From Chelonoidis abingdonii (taxonomy: Eukaryota; Chordata; Testudines; Testudinidae), in contig NC_133782.1 in assembly GCF_003597395.2 (NCBI RefSeq), positions 4,344,973 through 4,408,972 of the forward strand: a stretch of DNA of 64,000 nucleotides, in the 5' to 3' direction. The position numbers were made by a program, and so were the translations under genes. Shown here piece by piece: positions 1 to 13,108 of the stretch. How positions within the stretch are numbered: the first letter of the stretch is position 1; each line of letters starts with the position of its first letter. The notes beneath the pieces were generated by a model that did no database searches, was not told the origin of the DNA, and saw only the letters and a program-made list of their open reading frames with translations.

Positions 1-621
1 CACATGTATGTAAAGTTGTAAATATTACATTTGCATGTTTTTTATTCTACTAAAAATGACATCCATACCTTTAGCCATCATGATAATTATTTAAAATATT
101 CCACAAAGGAATAATCACCCAACAGAGCAGCAGTGACCACACACACAACAAAGTTAACTAGCCATCAATTCAAAATAGCCGAACATACCCAACAAACTCA
201 AAACCCAATCTTACACACACAGCCATTGCCAAAATCCTGAGCAAATGGACAGTCAGTGCAGCATGTCCTAAAAGTCAACAGACTATGGCTATTTTGGAAA
301 GCCAGCAGGACATCACTGAGAATGCCCCATCAAAGGGATTCTGTATCTCCGCAGAGTACGTGTGGCTGGCTCATATAGGGAGAGAGGCAGATTTTCCAGC
401 AGACAGGTCCCAAATGATTTATCACTTTATATGTCAAAACCAATTCTTTAAAATTCACTCAAACCAATAGGCAGCCAATGCAAATCAGAGTGCTGATGCT
501 GTGTGCTCCCCTGCAAGATATACTATTTAACAAGTGAGTTGTAGCATTCTACACCAGCTTCAGTTTTCAAATGGATTTAATGTGTGGCCCCATAAAGAGC
601 ATATTTATAATTTATATAGCA

Positions 622-813
622 ATTTCCATCACTACATCTCAAAGTGCTTTACAAAGGAGGTCAATCTTTATCCCCATTTTACAGATGGGGAAACTGAGCA
701 CAAAGGTGAAGTGGCTTGCCCAAGGTCACAGAGCAGGTTAACGGTAGAGCTAGGAATAGAATCCAGGTCTTGAGTCACAATCTACTGTTCTGTCCACTAG
801 ACCACACTGCTCT
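622..813 (-). repeat. MIR/CORE-SINE, minus strand
   Basis: Contains the MIR core in reverse: TTTTACAGATGGGGAAACTG, CTTGCCCAAGGTCACAGAGC, and the tRNA-related B-box region (GAATAGAATCCAGGTCT) followed by CCACTAGACCACACTGCTC. An old SINE family shared by amniotes. Confidence 0.85.
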
Positions 814-1234
814 ACATTACTGTAATGTAATTTTGAGGTGATAATGCTACAAATAACAGCAGCAAGATCCAAATCGGAGATCAAACGTTGCAATCTCCTG
901 TCTGGGAAAAGACCAGAAAATGACGTATTGGTCACTGCTGTAATATGGAGTGTCTAAAAGCCACTGTGTTTTAAATGATGGTCTAAGACCATTCCAAAAT
1001 TAAGAAACGAAGGACAGATGAATACTGTTGACACTCTACACTCTGAGGAGAACCCTGTAACCCCCATATTCATTTGTATATAATTTTGATGTTGCATACA
1101 AGGTATCCCTTGAAAGGTATCATGGGAAAAGTTATGATCTGCTGAACCCCCCACCCCACAACACGCTATAAAAAAAACTCCATGCCCCACTTATGCCACA
1201 ACAACTGTTTCTCTGCATATAAAAGCCAGGACCA

Positions 1235-1487
1235 ACATCAGTGGATAGTAAGCAGGGCAACTGCTCGGGGCCCCATGTCACAGAGAGTCTTGTGAAGCTA
1301 AATTGCGCAGGCTTCAACTTCAGTCCTGAGTGGCAGGGCTCGGGGCCCCAGGCCACAGCCCCATGCGGTGGGGCTTCAGCTTCCTGTCATGGGTCCCAGA
1401 AAGTATAATGACGTCCCTGCTTGGTGGACTCCTTGAAACCTGCTCAAGGCCCCCCTGGGGGCCCCGGACCACTGTTGAGACCCACTG
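1235..1487 (-). mobile_element. hAT-type non-autonomous element, one end readable
   Basis: The right end, read on the minus strand, begins CAGTGGGTCTCAACAG, a hAT-style terminus. The GC-rich body carries repeated GCCCCATG...GGGGCTTCAG and GGGGGCCCCGG motifs. The left terminus is not clear, so the element is probably truncated or diverged there. The left boundary is approximate. Confidence 0.5.
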
Positions 1488-2944
1488 GTCCAGAACATAC
1501 AAGACAAAGCTGGCTTTCACCCTCATAAAAAATATTTAAAATACTGTACTCCATGCCATCTTCGTGGCCTTCCTAATGGGCACATGAATAAGAGGGGTGA
1601 AAGAGGAAACACTGCAATACCCTACACTTGAGAGCCCTATTTGAGAAACACTGTGATCATGAGACTAAAGACTATCCCAAAACATTTGCATAACAATAGC
1701 AGAATTAAGGTTAATCACATGGATATCTTGGCTTTTTAATGCTTAACTATGCAACTTGAAGTTTCTCTTAACAGTTTTTTAAACAGAAGTGTATCTGAAG
1801 TTAGTTATTTGTGATATGCTCTGATCTCATATTTGCCTCTCAGGGCACTTTAGATTCCTTGTCATACTTCGAGGTTTATTCTGTTAAACTGGATTGCATG
1901 TATGAAGATAGAACAATAGCCTGCTGTTGTCCCATACCTACATCTTCCCCTTCCTTCAAAAATGACAACTATTCACTACTCTGTAGTACTCAATCAACAC
2001 TGTTGGAACTTTAGGGGAAATTAAAGGATGGCAATGCAAGTTTTGCAACAAACATGACAGCAGTGTTTAGATTCAGCTGGCAGACATATGCTCTCTCTCT
2101 CTGTAAAGCAGAACTATTTCTGATTGTTCCCTCTCTCCCTCCCCATATTTTATTTCTGGAGAGTCAGCTCAACAGTCTTAGTTTCTTTTAGAAAAAAGTA
2201 TTTTAAAAATTAGTTTTCCAAATTTAAAAGGTTAATATTTAGCCACATTTTTACTAGTGTTTATAATTAGAGGATAAAAGCATTTTTTTAAAATGTCCCT
2301 TTAATCAAAATGATTAAAAAATCAAGTATCGCATGAAGATATAAAGAAATGAAGAGAATTATGGCTAATTAAAAAGGCAATTTAACAAACATCTTTAAAA
2401 CCTATTACTCCTATCAGCATTGTTTGTAGTGCATTTTGCATGAGGTGGCAAAGAATTCAGGCCTGAAAGGATGTTTGACAACAATGACTGTTGCCAAATA
2501 TTGGGCAGTAAAACATTTCCAGTTTTCTTACTTCTTTTCCATAGCCAATTACAGATGCTGACTGACAGTTTCCAGAATGTGTTGCTGCATGCTGCACATA
2601 AACACTAATTGCCAAAACACAGACAGATTAATTGTAACCACAAAAAGATATTAAGTATTCATCAAAAGCCAAGATTACAGGCAGCCAATGAAATAGTGAC
2701 TTTAGGGCTTCCAGTATTTATAGTTGAAATGACCTAATCAAATATACATTAAGGCAAAATAACTAATCACACTAATGTAATTACTAAAAAAATACAAAAT
2801 AAAAATACAAAACAAGAAACCACCCACACACAAAGTCCCTCTTAATTCAGTTTGCAAAATCCCTCTCTCATCTGATGTAACAGTAATCTGCTAGCAAAGA
2901 ATCATATGAACCTAAAGTATCCATCACTGCCCAATTAACTAAGG

Positions 2945-3857
2945 CAGAGGTGGAGAACTTACGGGAGGCAGCCCAGATCCAGCATGCTGCTGCATTTCAT
3001 CTAGCCCGCGGCTAGTCTCCACGCTGCAGGCCAGAAGACTTGGGTCTCGGCGCCGCCCAGGGTCTGGAGCTACAAGCACCAGCTCACACAGCTGCATGGG
3101 GAAGCTGGGGTTGCCAGGCCATTAAAAGTACGGTCGGCTCCGCACAGCTCCCAGAATGTCCCTGTGACCCCTAGGAGCAGGGGCGATCAGGGAAGCTCCA
3201 CATGCTGCCCCGCCCCCAGTGCCGGCTCTGCAGCTCCCATTGGCTCGTAACTGTGACCAATAGGAGCTGCGGGAGCTACGCCTGCAGGCAGCACGCACAG
3301 CTCCCTAGCCCCTCCGCCTAGGGTCTGGACATGGCGGCCACTTCTGGGAGCATCACGGAGGCAGGAAGCCTGCCTTAGCCCTGCTGCACCGCCGTAAACA
3401 CTTGCACCCTGAACCCCCTGCCCCAGGTCTGAACCCCCTCCCACATCCTGATTCCCTGCCAGACCCTGCACCCCAACCCCCTGTCCTGAGCCCTCTCCTG
3501 CACCCAAAGTCCCCCCTGGAGCCCACACCCCAACCCCCTGCCCCAACCCTGAGCCTGCTCCCGCACTTCAAACCCCTTGACCCCCCAGCTCTACCCAAGC
3601 TCTACTCACATCCCCAGCTGGAGCCTTTACCCCCTCTCACACTCTGAACTCCTCATTTCTGGGCCCACTCCTGAGCCTAGGGGAAGCCACAAGCCTCCGC
3701 ACCCCCCGCAGGGCTGGAACTGCAAGCACTGGCTCGCCCTGCTGCAGAGGAAAGCCCTGAGCCTCCATGACCCCTCCCCTGCAGAGCTGTGTGTGGCCCA
3801 TAACTGATTTTTCCTGTGTGTCAGTGGTCCTGATAGAAAAAGGGTTCCCAACCCCTG
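2945..3857. mobile_element. hAT non-autonomous transposon, 913 bp, GC-rich, with 8-bp TSD
   Basis: Terminal inverted repeats CAGAGGTGGAGAAC (left) and CAGGGGTTGGGAACCC (right, reversed). Flanks are AACTAAGG (2937-2944) and AACTAATG (3858-3865), an 8-bp duplication with one mismatch, as expected for hAT. The interior has degenerate C-rich tandem motifs (CCCCAACCCCCTG) at about 3420-3560, which create long spurious open frames on both strands. Confidence 0.85.
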
Positions 3858-3979
3858 AACTAATGAGTTCATCAGGGCCCTTCCAATTCAAGTCAACCAA
3901 ATTCCAGTAAATGTTTGTTTTTTTTAAATTATCCAAGGAGGAGGAGGAATGTAATAAGCCTTAATTCACCTAATGTTTA

Positions 3980-4262
3980 TGGTATGTGTATGCTGCAGGT
4001 GAAGGTGTGACTAAGCATACCATGTTAGCTTTTATCTAGCTAGTACTGCTGATAATAGTCATGTAGATGTGGCAGCAAGGACTTCAGCATAGGCTAACAA
4101 CCTGACTACAACACATCAGGAAATCTGGGTACATACCTGGGTTAGTAGCTTGAGTTGCCATGTCTTCACTATTATGATTATCCATGCAAGCTAGATGAAA
4201 TCTAGCACAGATATGCCTACTCATGCTACACTCACACCTTCACTTATAATGTAGACACTTCC
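3980..4262. mobile_element. MITE, Harbinger-like, approx. 283 bp
   Basis: Ends are inverted copies: GGTGAAGGTGTGACT near the left end against CACACCTTCACTTATAATG near the right, with outer ATGTGTATGC and ATGTAGACA. This is one of the turtle MITE family whose ends contain a TGTCTACA-type motif. Boundaries are approximate and the TSD is not clear. Confidence 0.55.
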
Positions 4263-5058
4263 TCAATGAGAACTTAAATGACATTTGCTTGCCAAAGAGA
4301 GGTATTTCTCTGCATCTTTTTATATCATTCACAGGAAATCCTGGTTAGCGCCAGAAAATTACACATGGAATTAAAATGCTGTTCTGAAAAACTGAGCTCA
4401 TTAGTATCTGCTAATAATTCTCCCACAATTATTCCACTGCCCCACCCTCGTTTCCAGACACTAAAGCTTTCAGAAAATCTTTATTAGGAAATTCAGTCTG
4501 CTCAAAGATTTTATTTTTTTTTAACAGCTTTTAATAGCTTCCTTTTAACAGCTTCTGCTATACTGTAGGTCATACACTTCTGAAATTCCAAAAGCAGTGT
4601 TTAACTGGGAAAATCCTTATTTACACAGGAAGCCCAATTACATGCATCTTGTTGGAGACAGACCACACATTCTAGCTGAATAGTGCACAACACACTCTCT
4701 TCATCCCTAACTACGGTGACCACGGTAAGCATTAGCACAATTCTAGAAACAGTATTTAAGCAGTTTAACAGAGTGGCTGGATAGCAGTTTTCTAAACCAA
4801 CATAGACAAAGCCCTCTCCACATAAATTTCTACTTGGATAGAAGTGAACTGGACACTATTTATGCTGAGGAGGACAAGTGACAAGAAACCAGTTTTTTGT
4901 TCTTTGGTACGTACATACTGCACACTGAGTGGATGTTTTTAGAGAACTATCCCCAATGACTCTAAGATCTCTTTGAGTGTTTCCAGTTAATTTAGACCTC
5001 ATACTTTTATATGTATAGCTGGTATTACGTTTTCCAATATGCATTACTCTACATTTAT

Positions 5059-6001
5059 CAGGGCCACCCAGAGGATTCAGGGGGCTGGGGGCAAAGCAAT
5101 TTCGGGGGCCCCTTCCATAAAAAAAAAGTTGCAATACTATATTTTTTACATTTCCAAATATATGATACTAACCAGTGAAATACATTCAAAAATTAATTTT
5201 TATCATTTGAAAATACACAAAATACATTATTTAAAACATTAAATGCTTTAATGGTATGTATACATTTGCAATTACATAATGGGCTGTCGCTGGGTGACGA
5301 TTGGTGCCAATGGGCTGTCGCTGCCTGGGCGTGGCAATGTTGTTGCCCAGGGCTGGGTGGGGAGCTGGGCTCTGGGTTGGGGGGGTGCCTGGTTCACAGG
5401 GGCTGGGCTCAGAGCTGTGGGTCAGGGATGTGGGGGGGGCCAGGGGATGTCTGGCTCAGAGGGGCTGGGCTCAGAGCTGGGGGTCAGGGCTGGGGGGGGG
5501 ACTGTCCGGCTCAGAAGGGCTGGGCTCAGAGCCGGGGGTCAGGGGGTGTTCAGGTCAGAGGGGCTGGGCTCGGAGCTGGGGGTCAGGGCTGGGGGGTGGT
5601 GTCCGGCTCAGAGAGGCTGGGCTCGGAGCAGGGGTCAGGGAAGTGTCCGGCTCAGATGGGCTTACCATGCTGCTTACTCTCACCTCCCCACTCTCCCAGC
5701 ACCTCAGTGTGCTGCGTCCAGAAGCGGCCCTGGACAGAGCTAAAGCAGCGTGGCTTCATGGGACTTGAGCTCCCACCACTCAGCTGCAGCTCACAGCCCA
5801 CGTGGCTCCGAGTGGGAGGAGCTCAGGCCCCAGGGGAGCCATGCCGCTTTAGTTCTGTCCAGGGCTGCTTCTGGTGCTGCCGGCGCACTAAGACATCAGG
5901 GGATGGGGGAAGGCAGAGGCAGGTGGGAGCCTCCGACATTCTTGTGGGGGCCCCTGCAGGGCCTGGGGCAAATTGCCCCCCCCCATGCTCGGGCAGTCCT
6001 G
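5059..6001. mobile_element. hAT non-autonomous transposon, 943 bp, inside CR1
   Basis: Starts CAGGGCCACCC and ends GGGCAGTCCTG, with imperfect inverted ends; GGGGCAAAGCAATTTC on the left mirrors GGGGCAAATTGCCCC on the right. The flanking 8-bp duplication ACATTTAT (5051-5058 and 6002-6009) is exact. It interrupts a CR1, so it is younger than that CR1. It contains a G-rich minisatellite. Confidence 0.85.
5340..5660 (+). repeat. G-rich minisatellite, approx. 45-60 bp units
   Basis: At least five degenerate units, each with GGGGCTGGGCTCAGAGCTGG, then GGTCAGGG and a variable G-rich spacer ending in TCCGGCTCAGA. Starts lie near 5399, 5461, 5517, 5560 and 5612, with a weaker unit before. Unit lengths not divisible by three and mixed frames give open frames up to 255 codons, which I treat as spurious. 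Confidence 0.9.
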
Positions 6002-6909
6002 ACATTTATCAACATTGAATTTCATCTGCCATTTTGTTGCCCAGTGACCCAGTTTTGTAAGATCCCTTTGTAACTCTTTGCAGTGATCTTTGGATTTAAC
6101 TATCTTGAGATATAGCGCCCTAGGGGTACTGTATCTCAGCAGCATGCCACTGCTGTAACAAGGGTTTTATTTGAAACTACTACTAAACTGGAACTTCCTA
6201 CAAAACTTAAGGAGGACAAAAAATTAAAACAAAAGAAGATGGAGAAATTCCAAATACAAACACAAATTAAATACCCAAAACAGAAGAACATAAGGCAACC
6301 TTCTGTGTGCGGAAAATAATCCAAAATTGTTATGTGAGTGACATACTTGGAAAGCATGAATGCAGCAAACTACATAAAACTATAATAAAAACATACCAGC
6401 CCTGGTAATATAACCATTTATCCACTCTTTACACCATGACGATTGATTATAATTTAAAAAAAAAACCTGTATTTTATTCATCTGCCATAAAGCTTGTCTA
6501 AGTCAAGAAGAATTTTTCATAGTTGGCTAAAACATACCTGGGGAGGAGGCAAAAGTCTATAGGTAGATATTAATTTGTTCTGTGGCAGACAATTTTAGGT
6601 TGCATAACCAGAAACATCATACACACAGAAAATAATCCTTCTATATTGCATTATTTACACTAGGAAACGTACCAGTCACTGACATTATGTGTCACCAATG
6701 GGGGTAATTAAACTAGAGCTGAAAATAACTAAAAATGTACACAGAACAAAAAAACCACATTCATCACTGTTTCATAAACAGTGGTTGAGCACCAACTGGT
6801 GCGAAGTTCAGCTATTATTTCTGAAACTGTTATGACACATTTGGTTCTGTTGTTGGTTACTAATTTGGAAGTCCATGTCTGAGGTCTGACTGTTTACCAA
6901 CTCCAGGTA

Positions 6910-7260
6910 AATCACAGAATGATAGGAATGTTGGGCTGGAAACAATCTTAAGAGGTCACCTGTCCATCTCCCACACTGAGGCAGGATTACATATACCTAA
7001 GAAATCCCTGACAGATGATTGTCTAACTTGTTCTTTAAAACTTCCAGTGACAGGATTCCAAAGCCTCCACAGGTAACCTGTTCCAGTGGTTAACTAACCT
7101 TATAATCGGAAAGTTTTTTTTTCCTAATATCTAACCTGAACCTCCTTTGCTACAAACTAAGCCAATTACTTCTTGTCCTACCCTTGGTGGACATGAAGAA
7201 CAACTGATCATTGTCCTCTTTATAACAATCTTTTCTGAGGAGTTGTGTCACAGCCATGTG
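6910..7260 (-). mobile_element. CR1 LINE 3' end, minus strand
   Basis: Begins with the reversed CR1 terminus AATCACAGAATGATAGGAAT, then GTTGGGCTGGAAACAATCTT, CACTGAGGCAGGATTA, and CCTAATATCTAACCTGAACC. 5'-truncated as usual for CR1. Confidence 0.9.
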
Positions 7261-7785
7261 ATTCAAGGTGCCTTATCACTGAGATCTCAGAATATTTTGA
7301 GCGTATTATACAAAAGGATACCAAAAGAACAACAAATGCTGTAGTGACTATTAGGTTATAATTCTCAGTATGGTTGTTGCAAATATCTTCTAACTGTTCT
7401 TTCAGCATTCCAGCCAAGCAGACCTGAGCTCTTTGGACTGAGCTATGTCTAGAAGGGCTGTAATGTAACATTTCAAAGGAGCAAGCTTACACTTTGAATA
7501 ACTTCCCTAGAAAACCTAGTGTCACTACTGAATCCTTTTCCACAGGGATATTTGATCAGCTCATCTCCAGATAGAACACACAATTCTCATTCTGTGCAGC
7601 TATATAGTTATCTTGAACACTTAGCATGACATGTTCTTTATAACTGTAGCATGAAAGAAGCAAGAACCACGTCAGAACACATTACTCAGGTGTCACATCA
7701 GGTCAGACTGAGGACACTATTGGGATTTGGTGCCTCAAGAAAATGTAGCTGATGCAAAATGGAGTATGGTCTTAACAATCACTAA

Positions 7786-8031
7786 GGCTGTGTCTACACT
7801 GCCACTTTCAGTGCTAAAACTTTAGTAGTTCAGGGGAGTGAAAAAAAGACACCTCTGAGCGACAAAAGTTTTAGCTCTGAAAAGCGCCAGTAGAGACAGT
7901 GCTTGCTCCCAACGATAATGCTACCACCGCTCATTCAGGGTGGTTTTTAAATCGCTGGGAGAGCTCCCCCCCCAGTGATAAAGCATTACGACACGTCACA
8001 GCGTGGCCACGTGTACGGTGTAGACATATCC
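7786..8031. mobile_element. Harbinger-like MITE, 246 bp, TAA TSD
   Basis: Ends GGCTGTGTCTACACT and AGTGTAGACATATCC (inverted: GGATATGTCTACAC). TAA flanks on both sides (7783-7785, 8032-8034) match the TWA target of PIF/Harbinger elements. Confidence 0.75.
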
Positions 8032-9959
8032 TAAACCTCTCCCTATATTCTGCAGAAGTCCAACCACCAAACTGAGGGTTTAGAGCCATAATGGAATGGC
8101 ACTGAAATGCAGCTGATACGTTTGACTTGAAAGGCAAGGAGCTCAATGACCACTTCAAAACTCTCAAGTTGCTAATTTGGAACCCAATGCAAAAGATCCT
8201 ACACTAAAAGAGGATGATTCCAATGGAGAAAGTCTAAATACAGTCACTAACCTTTAAGAATTTCTTTGCAGACTTCCATATTAACTTCAGACTCAGTCTA
8301 ATGGGAAGCTATGGAGGATGACAGGTATAACTTAACTTAAGCCTCCTGGGACCTGATAGCTTGAGTGACATCTGTGAGCAGACAGTAATGCACTTACATG
8401 AATCACGCTACTTTGAAAGAAGACAGGTAGTGCTCATGTCTGTCCATGATTGACATCAAGATGACACTTGGGTTAGAACATGTAGCTGTTGGGTTGCTTC
8501 AAGTCTTCAGACAGCTTATAATAATTGTAATGAATATACAGGTTTAGAACCCTTAAAAAAGCAAATACCAAATATCACATCAATTTTTAAAGGATCAGAA
8601 ACTTAGCATTAAACACTGCAGACCACACGCGAGATGCAAATTTATTTAAAACATTTTGCTCTAAAAAAAATAAAATAGCAACTTGACCTTGGACATGCAT
8701 TTCTCACTCAAGCCATATAAAAAGTCATTACTTTTCCCCCCACTCTTTTTTTGTTTTATAATCACTGCCTCATATTTGGATTAGAAAATGGTATTATTAT
8801 GCTCCATGCCAAAAAAAAAAAAAGAGGGGGGAATGCTAATATTTCTGGACCATATACAAAAGAATGCTATAGGAGAACAGAATATTTTTTAGTTTAGTTA
8901 TCCTGTCAATAATTATCATCTAACCTATGTCATGTAACCAATGAACCACAAAGTGTTCTGTCCTTGATTAAAATTTACTGCTGCAATAAGGAGAAGAGCA
9001 AGTCCATGAACTATGTTACAATGCTGACAGAAGTTGACATAGATAAATGAAAAATTTAATTAAACTGTGGGAGCGGTATCTGTGAGAGTGAGCATTTAAA
9101 ACCTACCTCCATCAATTAAAACATACTAGCATTATGGACAATTATTTGCAGCAGAAGTCAGATTTAATAAGTTTTTTAGATAAGGTTCTATTTACAAAAA
9201 GAATGTACTGTCCAGAAAAACATGAAGTATTTACCCCTTGAAGTTTCCAGTGAAGAATTAAAACAAAAATAAGATGTGATAAAGTGACCCTAAAAATATG
9301 AGAACAAAAAACAAGAAGGATACGTAATTCCAGTCTTCAAGAGCCTGAAAAATGTACCTGATGCTTTTAAAAAAACTAAACCTATTACCCTGGATGAAAA
9401 ATACTTGTGCCACCACCTCTCAGATGCAGATCATATGGCCTTAGAAACAGCTTCTGCAATTTAAAGGTTGAATACAAATCGTGTACTGTAATTAACTGTA
9501 ACTTCTTATTTCATTTAAGACATTTTAAAAAATGCAATTCTTGCTTTTGTTATACATTTATCTTGTCATGGCTTCACTCCACTTTTTGTTTTTCTTTCCT
9601 ATCATGGTTCATAGCATATCAGTATCACGTTATATTCAGCATCTGTTTCTTCTTTTTTTTCCTCTCTACACCAATTTCTCTCTTCCCTACACTGTGTTCT
9701 TTAACTCCTCCTAAACATTTTTCTATCATGCTTTTCTTTTTTCCCAGGCTCCCAGTACCATTCTTCTCTCTCTTTTTTAAATTTGTTCCATCAATTTCTT
9801 CCCTCTCCCTCCTGAATATTGGCTTTCTGGAAAATTTTCAAGCATTGTGTGTGAGAGAGCAGGATACTGATATACTAAGAACCACCAAAGGGAGTTTGAT
9901 CCCTCTCCTGTAAGTCCCTCCTTGGCTGCCTGAATGAGAAAGAATAACTGTTTCCCCGT

Positions 9960-10265
9960 CTCAGTCTTCAAAGACTCCTGGATGATGAGATTGAAGACAA
10001 AACTCCACTGGAAGCTGAAGCTAGACAAATTCAGGCTGGAAATAAGGTGTAAATTTTTAACAGGAGGGTAACTAACCACTGGAACAGTTGATCAAGGACT
10101 GTGCTGAATTCTCCATCACTGACCATTTTAAAATCAATATTGGATATTGTTCTAAAAGATATGTTCTAGGAATTATTTTGGAGAAGTTCTATGGCCCGTG
10201 TAACGCAGGTCAGACTAGATCATCACAATGGTCCCGTCTAGTCCTGGAAACTATAAGTCTCTGAA
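9960..10265 (+). mobile_element. CR1 LINE 3' end, plus strand, diverged
   Basis: Contains the CR1 tail pattern GCTGGAAATAAGGTGTAAAT, GGAGGGTAACTAACCACTGG, GGTCAGACTAGATCATCACA and ATGGTCCCGTCTAGTCCTGG ending in AACTATAAGTCTCTGAA. The 5' boundary is uncertain. Confidence 0.8.
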
Positions 10266-12423
10266 TAAATTACCTGATCATTTTCTCTGCTTGATTTTTG
10301 GGTTCCTAAGTCAGTAACTCCAGTGCCTCGGCTTTTATACCAAAACTTTAGGTCCCGCAGCAGAATGAAAGCACCCCATCACCTTGGCAATTTTATTGCT
10401 ACTCTTAGGATTCTGATAAGCAACATAAAAACTGACATGACTTTGGTCACTTTCATTCTGCTGAGGTCTGGCAAAGCTATAAGCAACACCAAAGTCACTG
10501 GAACTGCCTGCAGACTCAGTAAGATGGAACTGCATCACTTAATACTCTGTTCACATTTGGAAGGTATTCTTCAGCATAAGAGCTAGAAACTACATTTCTT
10601 TTAATTTAAAGTTTTGATTCTCCAGAAGCTGGAGGTTAATCACCCAAGTAAATGGATTTATCAACTTCTATCTATGTATCATATGCATTTGTAACACAGC
10701 CACTACCATAATATCTGGACATCTAATAAAGATATTCAGAAGAACCTTCACAATCAGTTATTAAATGGACAACTAATCCCACTTCTCCTAATAAAGAAAA
10801 AGAGTCTTATAAAATGTGTAATGTGGGAGGGAGACTAGGAATTTTGATTTTGTGGGACTGGGTGTGCCTCTGAACCATACAAAACTAATGGTGAAAATAG
10901 CTTTTTGTTCAGAAGTTGCTGGAGTCAATATTTTTGTGGTATCATATTTTATTCAAATGTCTTTTTTCTAGGTATAATAATGTTTTAGAAAAGCATAAGA
11001 AAGTCTAACGTACAAGATGACAGGAGTGTACGGTCTAATCTGTGGAAACTAGTTGTAATTACATGTGCAGTTTTATATAAAGAGGCTAGATGAGTACCTA
11101 GCACACAGTGGGTACTACTGGAAATAAATATTTGGCACAGCAACAAAACAGGGATCTGATTTGTATTTTACAGTTAATTTCTAATGTAGATATTTATCAT
11201 TTAAAAATCCATTTTTACATTTAAGAGTTAACTGAGTTATTCATAAATGTTGCTGTGTGCTGTAACAGTGAATAATTTATAAAGTACCTCTCTTACATCT
11301 GTATGTGATCCACAGATAACATATTAAGTGGCATATTATACCTTGGAGGGGAGGTGGGTACCCACAGGTGGGTAGGTATTTAAAAAAAATAATATTCTAG
11401 AAACACTATCAATAATATTTAACTTTGCATTTTTAATGCAAGTCACATTTATAAATTACTGTTGTGTTGTGTGTGTGTAACCCAAAACTAAGTATGTAAC
11501 CATCCAGTGCTAAGGGGACATTAACTTCACAAGCATGCATTGCAGCTGCCACAATTGCCTGTATCCACCCACCTTCAGAACAAAATAAACCAAAGCTTTT
11601 ATATTTATTGTGTTGTAGTGGATCCTGGCCTTCTACTTTGTCTCCCACTCAGAGAGCAAGAGCTCAGGTTTGCACATTGGGGAAACAAGTATTAGAAAGC
11701 TGTCAGTGCCACATCAAAGATATAAACACAAACCCTTCTCTAATGAACATTTTAAAACATAAGAATGAAGGATTGTTTAAAATGGGGCTGTTAAAAGCAC
11801 ATTACCTCCAGACAAGTTTAAGTGGTCAGAGCAGACATGGAATATTTTAGTTACCAGCATATATATTCTTGGGTGCTTTATATCTGGTAGAATATGAGAC
11901 CTATAGACAACTTCAGACAAATAAGCCTACAGAACTTTAAAGAAAAAGGGGGAAAAGATAAAGGTGAGCACTTTCAATAAACGGAAGGTACTGAAACACT
12001 AAGTTATAATTCACTGCAAAAGAAAAAAAAAAAAGTCATGTATTTATAAAGCACTCCCCCCACAGAAAGACCGAAGCTACTTTAAAGCTATAGAGCAGTA
12101 TTAAGATAGGGCCCATATGCACATTCTAGAGTAAATAAATAAGAGTTGAATATAAACTTGTGTGTCAACTTCTGTTTTAACACTTATGCAAGAAAATAAC
12201 TTGGACAGTCTACAACTCTGTTTTATCTTCAGCCACAGCTGAATAAAAATAATAAAAAAAATAGGATTCCATAATGAAAAAAGGTCCAAAATCCAAGACA
12301 TTTTCTTTCAAATACTTTCCCTAATAAGATACACCATTATCATAGCATTATATTAAGTTCCATACCTAGTATTCATGGCCAGCCTATTGTTGCTGGAAAG
12401 TCAAGCAAGTTCTAAAATATATA

Positions 12424-12555
12424 GGCCCCAAGTCTGTGAACACATACATGTTTAACATTATGAAAGTGAAGTCAATCAATGGGATTGATGTCAGGGAGTC
12501 TACTAATGCACATAAAACTCTACCACATGCACAAATATTTGCAGAATTGAGGCCT
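12424..12555. repeat. short palindromic repeat (ancient MITE)
   Basis: Ends GGCCCCAAGTCTGTGAACAC and TTTGCAGAATTGAGGCC are inverted relatives around a centre containing GAAGTCAATCAATGGGATTG. Member of a group of small palindromes in this window whose centre resembles CCATTGAAGTCAATGG. Confidence 0.5.
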
Positions 12556-13108
12556 TCTGATTGTATGGTTCATTATTTGTAATACAACATTTTTTACACT
12601 GTTATAACATGTTATTTATAAAACATACTTACTATTTTATTGCATGTTCTTTAAAACAGACAAGTCTAGAAGAACTACTAGAGAACTTAGATTGTAAATG
12701 CTAGTTTAAAGATAGGTGACATTAACAGATGACAGTTTAACAGATGACATTGGATTGATACTTAGAGTACAAGCCTTATTGTATCTTGATAAATTCATCT
12801 CATTTTGGGTTTTCTGATATGTAAGCCAATTTACAGAACGGGATATGCCCTCTTCATCCACTCCCAACACTCTCTATATAATTATCTGAAGGCAATTTAC
12901 AAACTTGCGTGGGAGTGGGAAGTGAAACTACGTTGGGAGGCAGGGGAAACATATCTGGACTGCCAAAGTCAGACTTTCAGTGTATGAATAAATCAAAAAG
13001 ATTAAAAATAACCTCTGCATAATCGTACTTGCAAGATGCTAGCCAGCAGCACCCAGGAAGTTGGACGGAGGAATTCTAACACCACAAGGATTGTAAAACT
13101 GCCCTCAA

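Larger units (their letters stand above)
4816..6117 (-). mobile_element. CR1 LINE 3' fragment, minus strand, interrupted
   Basis: Recognisable CR1 sequence in reverse, for example GACTCTAAGATCTCTTTGAG, then after the interruption CAACATTGAATTTCATCTGC and TTGTTGCCCAGTGACCCAG. It is split at 5059 by a hAT element. Left and right CR1 parts join colinearly once the insert and its duplication are removed. Confidence 0.85.

Noticed and set aside
478..485. ATGCAAAT octamer (POU site)
   Set aside because: An eight-base match is expected by chance in 64 kb and has no supporting context.
3187..3807. Gly/Pro-rich open frames on both strands
   Set aside because: They arise from the C-rich tandem interior of the 2945-3857 hAT.
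2945..6001. GC-rich blocks considered as additional CpG islands or promoters
   Set aside because: Both are bounded by transposon ends and target duplications, so their GC content is that of the elements.
5251..6018. Open frames up to 255 codons on the plus strand
   Set aside because: They run through a G-rich minisatellite inside a hAT element, and several frames are open at once; no domain is visible.
9407..9913. 168-codon Phe/Ser/Leu-rich plus-strand open frame
   Set aside because: Composition is that of a pyrimidine-rich tract, its 3' end approaches a CR1 on the plus strand, and no domain is seen.
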